Origin: Ornithinimicrobium sp. CNJ-824
Lineage (GTDB): Bacteria > Actinomycetota > Actinomycetes > Actinomycetales > Dermatophilaceae
Direction: 5' to 3'
Assembly: GCF_001942405.1 (NCBI RefSeq)
Contig: NZ_MKKA01000010.1
Location: 1 to 64,000 of the forward strand
DNA length: 64,000 nt
Shown here: in pieces, positions 35,555-45,989 of the stretch
Layout: every line of letters begins with the position of its first letter
Position numbering within the stretch: the first letter of the stretch is position 1
Program-made: the position numbers and the translations under genes
The notes under the pieces: model-generated
The model's database searches: none
What the model was told of the DNA's origin: nothing
What the model saw: only the letters and a program-made list of their open reading frames with translations

Positions 35555-35902
35555 GTGACCTCCTCCCGCCGGGGTGCGCCGCCCGTGCGGCAGCGCACCC
35601 CCGCCACCGACCTCGTCGAGCAGACCGAGGTGGGCGAGCTCTACCTCCAGGGGCTGCTGCGGGCCCAGCTGCGCCTCGCGCTGACCGTGCTGGGCGTCTT
35701 CGCCGCCGCCCTGCTCGCCGTGCCGGTGCTCGTCACCCTCGTGCCGGCGACCGGTGCGGTGAGCCTGGCCGGCGTCCCCCTCGTCTGGGTGCTGCTCGGG
35801 GTGCTCGTCTACCCGGCGATGGTCGCGCTCGCCGCCTGGTACGCCCACCAGGCGGGCCGGCTGGAGACGCGGTTCAGCGACGTCGTCGGACGGGACGCCT
35901 AG
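35555..35902 (+). CDS. DUF485-like small membrane protein, symporter partner
   Basis: This is a 115-residue protein with two membrane helices (LRLALTVLGVFAAALLAVPVLV and LVWVLLGVLVYPAMVALAAWY) separated by a short loop, ahead of a sodium/solute symporter: the YjcH/ActP arrangement. DUF485 proteins are thought to assist or regulate the carboxylate symporter. The GTG 35555 start may be artificial. A frame from ATG 35484, preceded by a TAGCCT -10, ends by overlapping it, and adding one G near 35553 would fuse MPTPSSPPPDGPARRRDG to this protein. The stop overlaps the symporter start. Confidence 0.75.
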   Translation: MTSSRRGAPPVRQRTPATDLVEQTEVGELYLQGLLRAQLRLALTVLGVFAAALLAVPVLVTLVPATGAVSLAGVPLVWVLLGVLVYPAMVALAAWYAHQAGRLETRFSDVVGRDA

Positions 35903-37440
35903 TGTCCGGGGTGCTGCCCGGGCTGGCGGTCCTGGCCGTGTGCGTGCTCACGCTCGTGCTCGGCGTCTTCGGCCTGCGGCTGTCCCGGCGCACGAGCGAC
36001 TTCTACGTCGCCGGCCGCACGGTCACCCCCGGCCGCAACGCGGCGGCGATCGGCGGGGAGTACCTCTCGGCCGCCAGCTTCCTCGGGGTGGCGGGGCTGG
36101 TCTACGACACCGGGGTGGACGCCCTCTGGTACCCGATCGGCTACACCGCCGGGTACGTCGTGCTGCTGGTGCTCGTCGCCGCGCCGCTGCGGCGGTCGGG
36201 CGCCTACACCCTGCCCGACTTCGCCGAGGCCCGGCTCGAGTCGCGGGCGGTGCGCCACCTGTGCACGGTGCTCGTCGTCTTCATCGGCTGGCTCTACCTC
36301 GTGCCCCAGTTCCAGGGCGCCGGGTTCACGCTGCGCCTGGTCACCGGGGCGCCCGAACGGCTCGGGGCGACGGTGGTCCTCGTCGTCGTCGTGCTCTCGG
36401 TCGCCGCCGGCGGCATGCGCTCGATCACCCTGGTCCAGGCCGTGCAGTACTGGGTCAAGCTCACCGCCCTCGCCGTGCCCGCCGGGGTGATCGTCGCGGT
36501 CTGGTGGGCCACCCGCGGGCCACTCCCGCAGGTCGACAGCTCCTGGCTGCTGCCGCTGACCGGGGAGGTCCCCGACCGGCACCACCTCTACCGGACCTTC
36601 TCCCTGCTGGTGGCGCTGGCCCTCGGCACGACGGGGCTGCCGCACGTCGTGGTGCGCTACTACACCAACCCCGACGGCGCCCAGGCCCGTCGCACGACGG
36701 TGCGGGTGCTGTGGCTGCTGGGCATGTTCTACGTGGTGACAATCGTCTACGGCGTCCTCGGCCGCGCCTACCTCGCCTCCTCCGCCGAGGACTGGCGGGC
36801 CGACACGGTGGTGCTCCGGCTGCCCGCGCAGGTCGTCGACGGGGTGCCGGCCGACCTGCTCGTCGCCGCGCTCGCGGGCGGGGCGTTCGCGGCGTTCCTC
36901 TCGACGTCCTCCGGGCTCGCGGTCGCGGTGACCGGAGTGCTCAACCAGGACGTCGTCCGGCCGCTGCTGGCCAAGGTCACCGGGGGCGACCACTCCGAGG
37001 TCACCGGGTTCCGGCTGGCCGCCGTGGTCGCCGTGCTCGTCCCCTACGGGCTGAGCCGGTTCTTCCCCGAGGTGGGGCTGGCCGCCTTCGTCACGCTGGC
37101 CTTCGTCGTGGCGGCCTCGACCTTCTTCCCCCTGCTGGCGCTGGGCGTGTGGTGGCCCCGGCTCACCGTGCCGGGGGCCGCCGCCGGGCTGCTCGTCGGT
37201 GCCGTCCTGGCCACCGGTGCCATCGGCGTCACGGTGCTCGTCGGCGACCGCCCCGGGTGGGCCGGCGCGCTCCTGGCGCAGCCGGCGGCCTGGACCGTGC
37301 CGGTGGCCCTGCTCACCGCCGTCGGCGTCTCCCTGGCCACCCCGCACCGGATCCCCCGCGGGACCCGGCGCACCCTCGTGCGGCTGCACACCCCCGAGTC
37401 GATCCCGACCGGGGCGCTCGGCGTGCCCGCGCGGCGCTGA
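35902..37440 (+). CDS. sodium/solute symporter, acetate/monocarboxylate type
   Basis: This is a 512-residue SSS-family carrier with about 13 helices. [30 protein letters not shown] in pieces, [17 protein letters not shown] and [23 protein letters not shown] match ActP/MctC acetate-pyruvate-propionate carriers. It imports short carboxylates with a cation. The gene directly follows the DUF485 partner and precedes acetyl-CoA synthetase, which traps imported acetate as acetyl-CoA. The nearby LytS/LytTR pair probably regulates it. It is intact, with a GTG start overlapping the DUF485 stop. Confidence 0.9.
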   Translation: MSGVLPGLAVLAVCVLTLVLGVFGLRLSRRTSDFYVAGRTVTPGRNAAAIGGEYLSAASFLGVAGLVYDTGVDALWYPIGYTAGYVVLLVLVAAPLRRSGAYTLPDFAEARLESRAVRHLCTVLVVFIGWLYLVPQFQGAGFTLRLVTGAPERLGATVVLVVVVLSVAAGGMRSITLVQAVQYWVKLTALAVPAGVIVAVWWATRGPLPQVDSSWLLPLTGEVPDRHHLYRTFSLLVALALGTTGLPHVVVRYYTNPDGAQARRTTVRVLWLLGMFYVVTIVYGVLGRAYLASSAEDWRADTVVLRLPAQVVDGVPADLLVAALAGGAFAAFLSTSSGLAVAVTGVLNQDVVRPLLAKVTGGDHSEVTGFRLAAVVAVLVPYGLSRFFPEVGLAAFVTLAFVVAASTFFPLLALGVWWPRLTVPGAAAGLLVGAVLATGAIGVTVLVGDRPGWAGALLAQPAAWTVPVALLTAVGVSLATPHRIPRGTRRTLVRLHTPESIPTGALGVPARR

Positions 37441-37567
37441 CCTCCGTCGGCGCTGCCGCTCGTCGCACGGCACCGTCCGCTCGTCGCCCCGCACCCGCCC
37501 CGGCCCGCGCGCCCGCCGAGGTCACGGCATACTCGGGAGCACGCAGCCCAGACGCAAGGAGGCATCC

Positions 37568-39541
37568 ATGTCCGAAGAAGGACTGTCCAACCTGTTGCAC
37601 GAGGAGCGCACCTTCCCGCCGAGCGAGGAGTTCGCGGCCGCCGCCAACGGCAGGAGCGAGCTCTACGAGCAGGCGTCCGCGGACCGGGAGGCTTTCTGGG
37701 CCGACCAGGCGCGGAAGTTCGTGAGCTGGGAGAACGACTTCGACCAGGTGCTCGACTGGTCCGACGCCCCGTTCGCCAAGTGGTTCGTCGGGGGCACCCT
37801 CAACGCCTGCGTCAACGCGGTCGACCGGCACGTCGAGGCCGGCAACGGCGACCGGGTGGCGATCCACTTCGTCGGGGAGCCGGGGGACACCCGCGACATC
37901 ACCTACGCCGAGCTGCACCAGCAGGTGCAGAAGGCCGCCAACGCGCTCGCCGACCTCGGTGTCGGCAAGGGGGACACGGTCGCGATCTACCTGCCGATGA
38001 TCCCCGAGGCGGTCGTGGCGATGCTGGCCTGCGCGCGCCTGGGCGCCCCGCACTCGGTCGTCTTCGGCGGCTTCTCCGCCGAGGCCCTGCACAGCCGCAT
38101 CGACGACGCCGGCGCCAAGGTGGTCATCACCGCCGACGGCGGGTGGCGCCGCGGCAAGCCGGGCGCGCTCAAGCCGGCCGTCGACGCCGCCCTGGCCGTC
38201 GGCGACTCCCCGGTCGAGAAGGTCCTCGTCGTGCGGCGCACCGAGCAGGACGTGGAGTGGAACGACGACCGCGACCTGTGGTGGCACGAGCAGCTGGAGC
38301 AGGCGGCCGACACCCACGAGGCGCAGGCCTTCGACGCCGAGCACCCGCTGTTCATCCTCTACACCTCCGGGACGACCGGGAAGCCTAAGGGGATCTTCCA
38401 CGCCACCGGCGGGTATGTCGTGCAGACCGCCTACACCAGCTCGGTGGTGCACGACATCCACCCCGAGTCCGACGTCTACTGGTGCACCGCCGACATCGGC
38501 TGGGTCACCGGGCACTCCTACATCGTCTACGGGCCGATGACCCTCGGCGCCACCCAGGTGATGTACGAGGGGACGCCCGACACCCCGCACCAGGGCCGGT
38601 TCTGGGAGATCGTCCAGGACAAGAAGGTCAGCGTCCTCTACACCGCCCCCACCGCGATCCGGACCTTCATGAAGTGGGGCAAGGAGATCCCGGCGAAGTT
38701 TGACCTGTCCTCGCTGCGGCTGCTCGGGTCGGTCGGGGAGCCGATCAACCCGGAGGCCTGGATGTGGTACCGCGAGGTCATCGGCGGGGACCGGTGCCCG
38801 ATCGTGGACACCTGGTGGCAGACCGAGACCGGGGCGATCATGATCAGCCCGCTGCCCGGCGTGACCCCCACCCGGCCGGGCTCGGCCCAGCACGCGATCC
38901 CGGGCATCAGCGCCGCGGTCGTGGACGACATGGGGCAGCCGGTGGAGAAGGGCTCCGGCGGCTACCTCGTCCTGACCGAGCCCTGGCCCTCGATGCTGCG
39001 CGGCATCTGGGGCGACCCGCAGCGCTACAAGGACACCTACTGGAGCCGGTTCGAGAACGTCTACTTCGCCGGGGACGGCGCCAAGCTGGACGAGGACGGC
39101 AACATCTGGGTGCTCGGCCGGGTCGACGACGTGATGAACGTCTCCGGCCACCGGATGTCGACCTCGGAGATCGAGTCGGCCCTGGTGTCCCACCCCAAGG
39201 TCGCCGAGGCGGCCGTCGTCGGGGCCGCGGACGAGACCACCGGCCAGGCGATCTGCGCGTTCGTCATCCTGCGCGAGGAGGCCGTCCAGGAGGCCGACGA
39301 GGCGGGCGAGGGCTCGGACCTGGTCGCCGAGCTGCGCAACCACGTCGCCAAGGAGATCGGCCCGATCGCCAAGCCCCGGCAGATCATGATCGTCCCCGAG
39401 CTGCCCAAGACTCGCTCGGGCAAGATCATGCGCCGCCTGCTCAAGGACGTCGCCGAGCACCGGGAGGTGGGCGACGTCACGACGCTGGCCGACTCCTCGG
39501 TGATGAACGCGATCTCTGCGGGGCTCAGCAAGGGCGACTGA
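37568..39541 (+). CDS. acsA: acetate--CoA ligase (acetyl-CoA synthetase)
   Basis: This is a 657-residue AMP-forming enzyme: acetate plus ATP plus CoA gives acetyl-CoA, AMP and diphosphate. Key motifs: [11 protein letters not shown] (P-loop), the acetate-pocket Trp in [43 protein letters not shown] (hinge) and the C-terminal TRSGKIMRR whose Lys is the usual site of regulatory acetylation. The length is typical. AAGGAGG precedes ATG 37568. Together with the upstream symporter it makes an acetate-uptake module. Unusually for this window, it has no frame break. Confidence 0.95.
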   Translation: MSEEGLSNLLHEERTFPPSEEFAAAANGRSELYEQASADREAFWADQARKFVSWENDFDQVLDWSDAPFAKWFVGGTLNACVNAVDRHVEAGNGDRVAIHFVGEPGDTRDITYAELHQQVQKAANALADLGVGKGDTVAIYLPMIPEAVVAMLACARLGAPHSVVFGGFSAEALHSRIDDAGAKVVITADGGWRRGKPGALKPAVDAALAVGDSPVEKVLVVRRTEQDVEWNDDRDLWWHEQLEQAADTHEAQAFDAEHPLFILYTSGTTGKPKGIFHATGGYVVQTAYTSSVVHDIHPESDVYWCTADIGWVTGHSYIVYGPMTLGATQVMYEGTPDTPHQGRFWEIVQDKKVSVLYTAPTAIRTFMKWGKEIPAKFDLSSLRLLGSVGEPINPEAWMWYREVIGGDRCPIVDTWWQTETGAIMISPLPGVTPTRPGSAQHAIPGISAAVVDDMGQPVEKGSGGYLVLTEPWPSMLRGIWGDPQRYKDTYWSRFENVYFAGDGAKLDEDGNIWVLGRVDDVMNVSGHRMSTSEIESALVSHPKVAEAAVVGAADETTGQAICAFVILREEAVQEADEAGEGSDLVAELRNHVAKEIGPIAKPRQIMIVPELPKTRSGKIMRRLLKDVAEHREVGDVTTLADSSVMNAISAGLSKGD

Positions 39542-39568
39542 CGCCGGTGGCACGCCCGGCCGGCTGCG

Positions 39569-40186
39569 TCAGCCGGTCGGGCGGCCGGTCCCCACGCGGC
39601 CGGTCCCCACGACGAACCAGGCCCAGGGACGGGCGGGCGGGAACCGCGTCAGGTATGCCTCGTCCGTCACCACCTCGAAGCCCGCCGCGCGGACCAGGCC
39701 CGGCACGTCCCGGGTGACGTGGCAGCCCCCGGCGACGGGGCCCCAGACGGGCTGGATGGCGTCCTGCACCCGCCGCACGCCCTTCTCCGGCGCGCGTGAG
39801 TGCTCGACGAAGTGCAGCGCCCCGCCGGGGCGCAGCACCCGACGCGCCTCGGCCAGCGCGGCCCGCACGTCGGGGACGGTGCACAGCGACCACGTGGACA
39901 CGACGGTGTCGACGCTGCCGTCGGGCAGGGGGATGCGGGCCGCGTCCGGGCTGACCCGCTCGACGGGCCGGCCGAACTCGGCGATCCGCTCGCCGGCGAT
40001 CTCCCAGGCGCGGTCGGAGGGCTCGGCCGCGAGCACCCGCTCGACCCCCGCCCGGTAGTGCGGCAGGTTGAGGCCGCTGCCGAAGCCGATCTCCAGCACG
40101 GTGCCGACGGCGTCGGCGCAGGCGCGCTCGCGCCACGGGCGGGTGACCCGCTCGGACAGGACGAGGTCGACGACCCGGGGCAGCAC
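39569..40186 (-). CDS. class I SAM-dependent methyltransferase
   Basis: This is a 205-residue Rossmann-fold methyltransferase. Motif I VLEIGFGSGLNLPHY binds S-adenosylmethionine, DAARIPLPDGSVDTVVSTWSLC is motif II/III, and LRPGGALHFVEH is motif IV, in the UbiE/Methyltransf_11 style. The acceptor is unknown; small molecules or lipids are usual. GTG 40186 is chosen because GGAG stands seven bases upstream; the frame stays open further. It follows the flavin-fold gene at 40216 on the same strand by 29 bases and may share its promoter. Confidence 0.82.
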   Translation of the reverse strand: MLPRVVDLVLSERVTRPWRERACADAVGTVLEIGFGSGLNLPHYRAGVERVLAAEPSDRAWEIAGERIAEFGRPVERVSPDAARIPLPDGSVDTVVSTWSLCTVPDVRAALAEARRVLRPGGALHFVEHSRAPEKGVRRVQDAIQPVWGPVAGGCHVTRDVPGLVRAAGFEVVTDEAYLTRFPPARPWAWFVVGTGRVGTGRPTG

Positions 40187-40215
40187 GCGCTCGCTCCAGG
40201 GTCCGGCGCCGGCGA

Positions 40216-40653
40216 TCAGTCCTCCGGCGGCATCATGTGCCGCCACGGGCGGGCCAGGTGGAAGTCGCGACCGCTGACCTCCTCGACGGTGATGGCCACG
40301 ACGTTGAACTTGGCCGAGCTGACCCAGGGCCGCAGCCGCAGGTTGTCGGCGTCGCGGGCCTCGTCGCCCTCGAGGATGCGCGCCTTGCCACGGGCGATGA
40401 CGCTCCAGGCCCGCTCCTCGTCCTCGAGGATGTCGTCCACCTCGAACGCCACGTCCTCGTTCATGGCGACCCCCAGCAGCTTGGACCCCTCGGCGGTCCG
40501 GAAGACGAGCCGGTCCCCGTCGACCGCGTAGTTGAGAGGGCTGATGTGGACCTCGTCGGCGAGGTGGTAGGCCATCCGGCCGAACTCGGTCTGGCGGAGC
40601 CGCTCCCAGCACTCGTCCTCGGACAGGATCGGCGTCGACCGCTGTTCGGACAT
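40216..40653 (-). CDS. pyridoxamine 5'-phosphate oxidase-fold flavin protein
   Basis: This is a 145-residue split-barrel protein. ILSEDECWERLRQTEFGRMAY at the N-terminus, INYAVDG-like PLNYAVDGDRLVFRTAEGSK in the barrel and VEVDDILEDEERAWSVIARGKA-type FEVDDILEDEERAWSVIARG fit the FMN/F420-binding PNPOx family common in actinobacteria. It lacks the residues of true pyridoxal-phosphate synthesis as far as I can tell. Likely roles are F420- or FMN-dependent reductions. ATG 40653 has AGGAGG upstream and a -10 TAGAGT at 40681-40686 (minus strand). Confidence 0.85.
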   Translation of the reverse strand: MSEQRSTPILSEDECWERLRQTEFGRMAYHLADEVHISPLNYAVDGDRLVFRTAEGSKLLGVAMNEDVAFEVDDILEDEERAWSVIARGKARILEGDEARDADNLRLRPWVSSAKFNVVAITVEEVSGRDFHLARPWRHMMPPED

Positions 40654-40680
40654 CTCATCCTCCTGTGGGTTCGTGCTTCC

Positions 40681-40686
40681 ACTCTA
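40681..40686 (-). promoter_or_regulatory. -10 element TAGAGT (minus strand) for the PNPOx-fold gene
   Basis: TAGAGT on the minus strand lies 27 bases before ATG 40653. It has the same hexamer as the opposite-facing -10 of the formate dehydrogenase operon at 40768-40773. Confidence 0.45.
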
Positions 40687-40767
40687 GTGAGGTGGGGACC
40701 CGCCGTGACGGGCGGGGTGCGCCGGTCGGAGCGGGCGACGGGGGTGCCCAACGTCGGTCCCGCGACC

Positions 40768-40773
40768 TAGAGT
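40768..40773 (+). promoter_or_regulatory. -10 element TAGAGT for the formate dehydrogenase operon
   Basis: TAGAGT is followed by a leader of about 25-30 bases containing AGGAGG (40792-40797) and then GTG 40806. Confidence 0.5.
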
Positions 40774-40805
40774 GGGCAGGACACGGCGACAAGGAGGTTG
40801 CGGAC

Positions 40806-41381
40806 GTGGACGAGCGCGAAGGCCCGCGCAGGCGCAGGCGAGGTCCGCGGCAGGACGGCGGCCCCGCCCCGGTGCCCGAGGGTGCCCGGGCCGACGCGGT
40901 GCGGGACCTGGCCCGGCGACGGGCCGGTGAGCGTGGCCCGCTGCTCGAGGTGCTGCACGACGTGCAGGACGCCCTCGGCTGGATCGACGAGCCCGACGTC
41001 CGGGTGCTGGCCGACGAGCTCAACCTCTCGGTCGCCGAGGTCCACGGGGTCGTCAGCTTCTACCACGACTTCCGGCGGATCCCGCCGCCCGCGCACACGG
41101 TCCGCGTCTGCCGGGCGGAGGCCTGCCAGTCCGTCGGGGCGGAAGGGGTGTATGCCGCTGCGCAGCAGGCGGTGCGGACCGCCGGCCCCGACGTCGAGCT
41201 GCAGCAGGTCTTCTGCTTGGGCAACTGCGCGCTCGGTCCCACGGTCGAGGCCGACGGCGTGCTGCACGGACGGGTCGAGGAGTCCCGGGTGCAGCAGCTG
41301 GTCGCCGAGCTCGCCGACCGTCCGCCCGCACCGGGGGTTCCCGAGACCCTGCCGACCGCCGACCAGGAGGCGCGCCGATGA
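40806..41381 (+). CDS. fdsG: NAD-dependent formate dehydrogenase gamma subunit (NuoE-like)
   Basis: This is a 191-residue thioredoxin-like [2Fe-2S] protein. The N-terminal 35 residues are basic and Pro-rich. Then LLEVLHDVQDALGWI and VHGVVSFYHDF lead to the cluster cysteines in CRAEACQS and CLGNCALGP, as in NuoE/FdsG. It relays electrons inside the soluble formate dehydrogenase toward the FMN subunit. GTG 40806 has AGGAGG nine bases upstream. It overlaps fdsB by four bases (ATGA) and is the first gene of a tightly coupled G-B-A-D operon. Confidence 0.9.
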   Translation: MDEREGPRRRRRGPRQDGGPAPVPEGARADAVRDLARRRAGERGPLLEVLHDVQDALGWIDEPDVRVLADELNLSVAEVHGVVSFYHDFRRIPPPAHTVRVCRAEACQSVGAEGVYAAAQQAVRTAGPDVELQQVFCLGNCALGPTVEADGVLHGRVEESRVQQLVAELADRPPAPGVPETLPTADQEARR

Positions 41382-42973
41382 CCATCGTCTGGGTCCCCAG
41401 GGACAGTTCCGCCCGAGCCGTCGGGGCCGACGAGGTCGCCGCCGCCCTGGCACAGCAGCCCGGGGTCACGGTGCGGCGCAACGGCACCCGCGGCATGCTG
41501 TGGCGCGAGCCGCTCGTCGAGGTGGAGACGCCCGCCGGGCGGGTCGGCTACGCCAACGTCGCCCCGACCGACGTGCCCGGGCTGGTCTCCGGCGGCATGC
41601 TCGAGGGCGCCCCCGTCGGGAACTCCCTCGGGCCCGTGGCGGAGGACCCCTGGCTGACCGCCCAGCACCGGGTCAGCTGCGCCCGGCTCGGTCTGGCCGA
41701 GCCCACCGACATCGCGGCATACCGCGACGCGGGCGGCTGGGCCGGCCTGCGCCGGGCCCTGGACATGGACCCCGCCGACGTCGTCGAGGAGGTCGTCACC
41801 TCCGGGCTGCGTGGCCGGGGCGGTGCCGGGTTCCCGACCGGGATCAAGTGGCGCACCGTGCTCGAGGCGCAGGCCGACCAGAAGTTCGTGGCCTGCAACC
41901 TCGACGAGGGCGACTCGGGGACCTTCGCCGACCGGATCCTCGCCGAGGGTGACCCGTTCACCCTGCTCGAGGGGATGGCGATCGCGGCCGTCGCCGTCGG
42001 GGCCACGGAGGGCTACCTCTACGTCCGCAGCGAGTACCCCGACGCCATCGCCACCCTCGGCGAGGCGATCTCGGTGGCGACCGCCGAGGGCTACCTCGGC
42101 GAGGACGTCCTCGGCAGCGGGCGGTCCTTCACCGTCCACGTGCGGCGCGGTGCCGGCGCCTACATCTGCGGCGAGGAGACCTCGATGCTCGAGTCGATCG
42201 AGGGCCGCCGCGGCGAGGTCCGCGCCAAGCCCCCGATCCCCGCGCTGTCCGGCCTGTGGGGCTGGCCGACGGTCGTCAACAACGTGCTGACCTTCGCCGC
42301 CGTGCCCGCCATCCTCACCGGGGGAGGCGAGACGTATGCCGCCGCGGGCGACGGCCGCTCCCGCGGCACCCAGGTCTTCCAGCTGGCGGGCAACGTCGCC
42401 CGCGGCGGGCTCGTCGAGGCCGACCTGGGCACCGACCTGCGCGAGCTGGTCGAGGGCTTCGGCGGCGGCACCCGCTCCGGACGCCCCGTGCGGGCCGTCC
42501 AGGTCGGCGGACCCCTGGGGGCCTACCTGCCCGCGGCCGGCCTCGACGTGGCCGCCGGCTACGAGACGCTGGCCGAGGCCGGCGGGATGCTGGGCCACGG
42601 CGGGATCGTCGTCTTCGACGACACCTTCGACGCGGCCCGGATGGCCCGGTTCGCGATGGAGTTCTGCGCCGCCGAGTCGTGCGGCAAGTGCACCCCCTGC
42701 CGGATCGGGTCCACCCGGGGCGCCGAGACGATCGACCGGATCCGGGTCGGTCCGCCGGCCGAGCGCGAGGCCGCCCTCGTCCTGCTCGAGGACCTCTGCA
42801 CGACGATGACCAGCGGGTCGCTGTGCGCGATGGGCGGCCTGACGCCCATGCCCGTGCGCAGCGCCCTGAAGCACTTCCCCGAGGACTTCGCCCCCGCCGG
42901 AGGTGGGGACGCCACCGGCCCCGACCCCCGCGCCGGGGCAGCCGCCGCCAGCACCACCAGGAGCGCGCCATGA
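41378..42973 (+). CDS. fdsB: NAD-dependent formate dehydrogenase beta subunit (NuoF-like diaphorase)
   Basis: This is a 531-residue flavoprotein. SGLRGRGGAGFPTGIKW binds FMN, CNLDEGDSGTFADR and GAGAYICGEETSMLESIEG form the NADH/FMN site, and SCGKCTPCRIGS plus DLCTTMTSGSLC supply the 4Fe-4S cysteines. An N-terminal thioredoxin-like portion (about 1-110) is present, as in FdsB. It reduces NAD+ with electrons from formate. Both ends overlap neighbours by ATGA, indicating strict co-translation. The gene is intact. Confidence 0.93.
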   Translation: MTIVWVPRDSSARAVGADEVAAALAQQPGVTVRRNGTRGMLWREPLVEVETPAGRVGYANVAPTDVPGLVSGGMLEGAPVGNSLGPVAEDPWLTAQHRVSCARLGLAEPTDIAAYRDAGGWAGLRRALDMDPADVVEEVVTSGLRGRGGAGFPTGIKWRTVLEAQADQKFVACNLDEGDSGTFADRILAEGDPFTLLEGMAIAAVAVGATEGYLYVRSEYPDAIATLGEAISVATAEGYLGEDVLGSGRSFTVHVRRGAGAYICGEETSMLESIEGRRGEVRAKPPIPALSGLWGWPTVVNNVLTFAAVPAILTGGGETYAAAGDGRSRGTQVFQLAGNVARGGLVEADLGTDLRELVEGFGGGTRSGRPVRAVQVGGPLGAYLPAAGLDVAAGYETLAEAGGMLGHGGIVVFDDTFDAARMARFAMEFCAAESCGKCTPCRIGSTRGAETIDRIRVGPPAEREAALVLLEDLCTTMTSGSLCAMGGLTPMPVRSALKHFPEDFAPAGGGDATGPDPRAGAAAASTTRSAP

Positions 42974-45900
42974 CCCTCACCCCGCACCGCCCGGCCGGCA
43001 CGGCCTACGCCCCCGAGCCCGACCTGGGCACGCCCGCCGTGGAGACCGACGTGACCGTCCGCGTGACGGTCGACGACCGCGACGTCGAGGTGCCGGCCGG
43101 CACCTCGGTGCTGCGGGCGGCCAGGGAGGCCGGGGTCGACGTGCCCAGTCTCTGCGCCACCGACTCGCTGTCGGCGTTCGGGTCCTGCCGGTTGTGCCTC
43201 GTCGAGGTCGACGGGGCGAAGGGCACGCCGGCCTCGTGCACCACGCCGTGCACCGACGGGATGGTCGTGCGGACCGGCACCGAGCAGGTGCAGCGGCTCC
43301 GGCAGGGCCTCATGGAGCTCTACCTGTCCGACCATCCCACCGACTGCCCCGGGTGTGCGCGCGGCACCTGCCAGGTCCAGGAGATGGCCCGGCGCACGGG
43401 GGTCGCGGAGGTCCGCTACGGGCTGCCGACCCCGCCCGGGCCGGCCGACCAGAAGGGCACCACCGAGGCGTTCGTCGACAGCCCGGCGACCGGACGGCCC
43501 GACGTGCTGGCCATGGCCAGGGCGGGGCTGGCCCACCACGTCGACGGGGGCGAGGGCCGGGACGCCTCCAACCCCTACTTCGACTACGACCCCCAGGCCT
43601 GCATCGTCTGCTCCCGCTGCGTGCGGGCCTGCGCCGACGTCCAGGGCACCTTCGCACTGACCGTCGAGGGCCGGGGATTCGGCTCGCGGATCGCCCCCGG
43701 ACCGACGGACATGCTCGGCAGCGAGTGCGTCAGCTGCGGGGCCTGCGTCCAGGCCTGCCCCACCGAGGCGCTGGTCGAGCGCTCGCTGGTGCAGCTGGGG
43801 ATGCCGACCCGGGTCGTGGAGACCACCTGCGCCTACTGCGGGGTGGGGTGCACCTTCCGGGCGGAGATCCAGGACCGGCCGGTGGACGACGACGCCGACG
43901 TCCTGCCCGGCTCGCCGACGACCGTTCCCGAGGTCGTCCGGATGGTCCCGGCCCGCTCCGGCGGGGCCAACGAGGGCCACTCCTGCGTCAAGGGGCGGTT
44001 CGCCTACGGCTACACCAACCACGAGGACCGCCAGCTGCACCCGATGGTGCGCGACTCCATCGACGAGGAGTGGCGGGTCGTGTCCTGGGACGAGGCGATC
44101 CGGCGGGTGGCCGACGGCTTCCGCGCCATCCAGGACCGCCACGGCGTGGGCGCCGTCGGTGGCATCTCATCCTCCCGGTGCACCAACGAGGAGGTCTACG
44201 TCGTCCAGAAGATGGTGCGGGCGGCCTTCGGCAACAACAACGTCGACACCTGCGCCCGGGTCTGCCACAGCCCCACCGGCTACGGGCTCAACCAGACGTT
44301 CGGCACCTCCGCCGGGACGCAGGACTTCGAGTCGGTCGATCACACCGACGTGGTCCTGCTCATCGGGGCCAACCCCACCGACGCCACCCGGTCTTCGGTT
44401 CCCGGCTCAAGCAGCGGCTGCGTCACGGCGCGCAGATCATCGTGGCCGACCCCCGCCGCATCGACCTGGTGCGCTCGCCCCACGTGGAGGCGGCCTCCCA
44501 CCTGCCCCTGCTGCCCGGCTCCAACGTGGCCTTCATCAACGCGATGGCGCACGTCGTGGTCACCGAGGGCCTGGCCGACGAGGAGTTCCTCCGCGAGCGC
44601 TGCGAGGACGTCGACCCCTACCTCGAGTTCATCCGCCGCGACGAGAACTCCACCGAGGCCACGGCAGCGGCCACCGGGCTGGACCCCGAGCAGGTGCGTG
44701 CGGCGGCCCGGCTCTACGCGTCGGCGCCCAACGGGTCGATCTACTACGGGCTGGGCGTCACCGAGCACAGCCAGGGCTCGACGATGGTCATGGGCCTGGC
44801 CAACCTGGCGATGCTCACCGGCAACATCGGCCGCAAGGGCGTGGGCGTCAACCCGCTGCGCGGGCAGAACAACGTGCAGGGCTCCTGCGACATGGGGTCC
44901 TTCCCGCACGAGCTGCCCGGCTACCGGCACATCTCCCGGCCCGAGGTGCGCGCGATCTACGAGGACCTGTGGGGCGTCTCCCTCGACCCGGAGCCGGGGC
45001 TGCGGATCCCCAACATGTTCGACGCCGCCATCGGCGGGACCTTCAGGGGGCTGTACGTCCAGGGCGAGGACATCGCCCAGTCCGACCCCAACCTGCAGCA
45101 CGTGCGGGCGGCGCTGACCTCGATGGAGCTGGTCGTCGTCCAGGACCTGTTCCTCAACGAGACGGCCCGCTACGCGCACGTCTTCCTGCCCGGCAGCAGC
45201 TTCCTGGAGAAGGACGGCACCTTCACCAACGCCGAGCGCCGCCTGGGCCGGGTGCGGCCGATCATGCCGTCGAAGGTGGGCAAGGACGAGTGGCAGGCGG
45301 TCTGCGAGATCGCCACCGCGATGGGCTTCCCCATGCACTACGACGACGCGGCGCAGATCATGGACGAGATCGCCGCGACGACGCCCACCTTCGCCGGGGT
45401 CAGCCTCGAGCGGCTCGACCGGGAGGGCTCCATGCAGTGGCCGGTCAACGAGGCCGCCCCCACCGGCACCCCGACCATGCACGTCGAGCAGTTCGTCCGC
45501 GGCCGCGGCCGGCTGGTGCCGACGGTGTTCGTGCCCACGACCGAGACCACCAACCGGCGGTTCCCGCTCATCCTCACGACCGGCCGGATCCTGTCGCAGT
45601 ACAACGTCGGGGCCCAGACCCGGCGCACGGCCAACAGCACCTGGCACCCCGAGGACGTGCTGGAGATCCACCCCTCCGACGCCGAGCTGCGCGGCATCCG
45701 CACCGGCGACCGGGTGGAGCTCTCCAGCCGGGTCGGCACCACGACGGTGACCGCCCAGGTCTCCGAGCGGATGCAGCCGGGCGTGGTCTACACGACCTTC
45801 CACCACCCGGTGACCGGCGCCAACGTGGTGACCACCGAGAACTCCGACTGGGCCACCAACTGCCCGGAGTACAAGGTCACCGCCGTCCAGGTCGCCGTGG

Positions 45901-45989
45901 CCAACGCCGGCCGGCCCGGCGACGCGGCCGACGGGGCGGCCGACGGCGCCGAGCTGGTCGGGTCCAGGCCGTCCGGGGCGTCGCGATGA
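42970..45989 (+). CDS. fdsA: formate dehydrogenase alpha subunit, molybdopterin enzyme (frame break near 44385)
   Basis: This catalytic subunit of about 1006 residues oxidises formate to carbon dioxide. An N-terminal 2Fe-2S ferredoxin domain (CATDSLSAFGSCRLCLVEV) is followed by 4Fe-4S motifs (CIVCSRCVRACADVQG, CVSCGACVQACP), the molybdopterin domain (CAYCGVGCTF; active-site Cys in ARVCHSPTG, so cysteine not selenocysteine), and the C-terminal cofactor domain (SWATNCPEYKV-type DWATNCPEYKV). One C is missing in GACGCCACCC; restored, TDAHPVFGSRLKQRLRHGAQI is continuous. It starts at ATG 42970, overlapping fdsB, and ends overlapping fdsD. Confidence 0.93.

Noticed and set aside
42970-45989. Selenocysteine in the formate dehydrogenase
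   Set aside because: The active-site position reads as an ordinary Cys codon in ARVCHSPTG, and there is no in-frame TGA there. The break near 44385 is a one-base loss.
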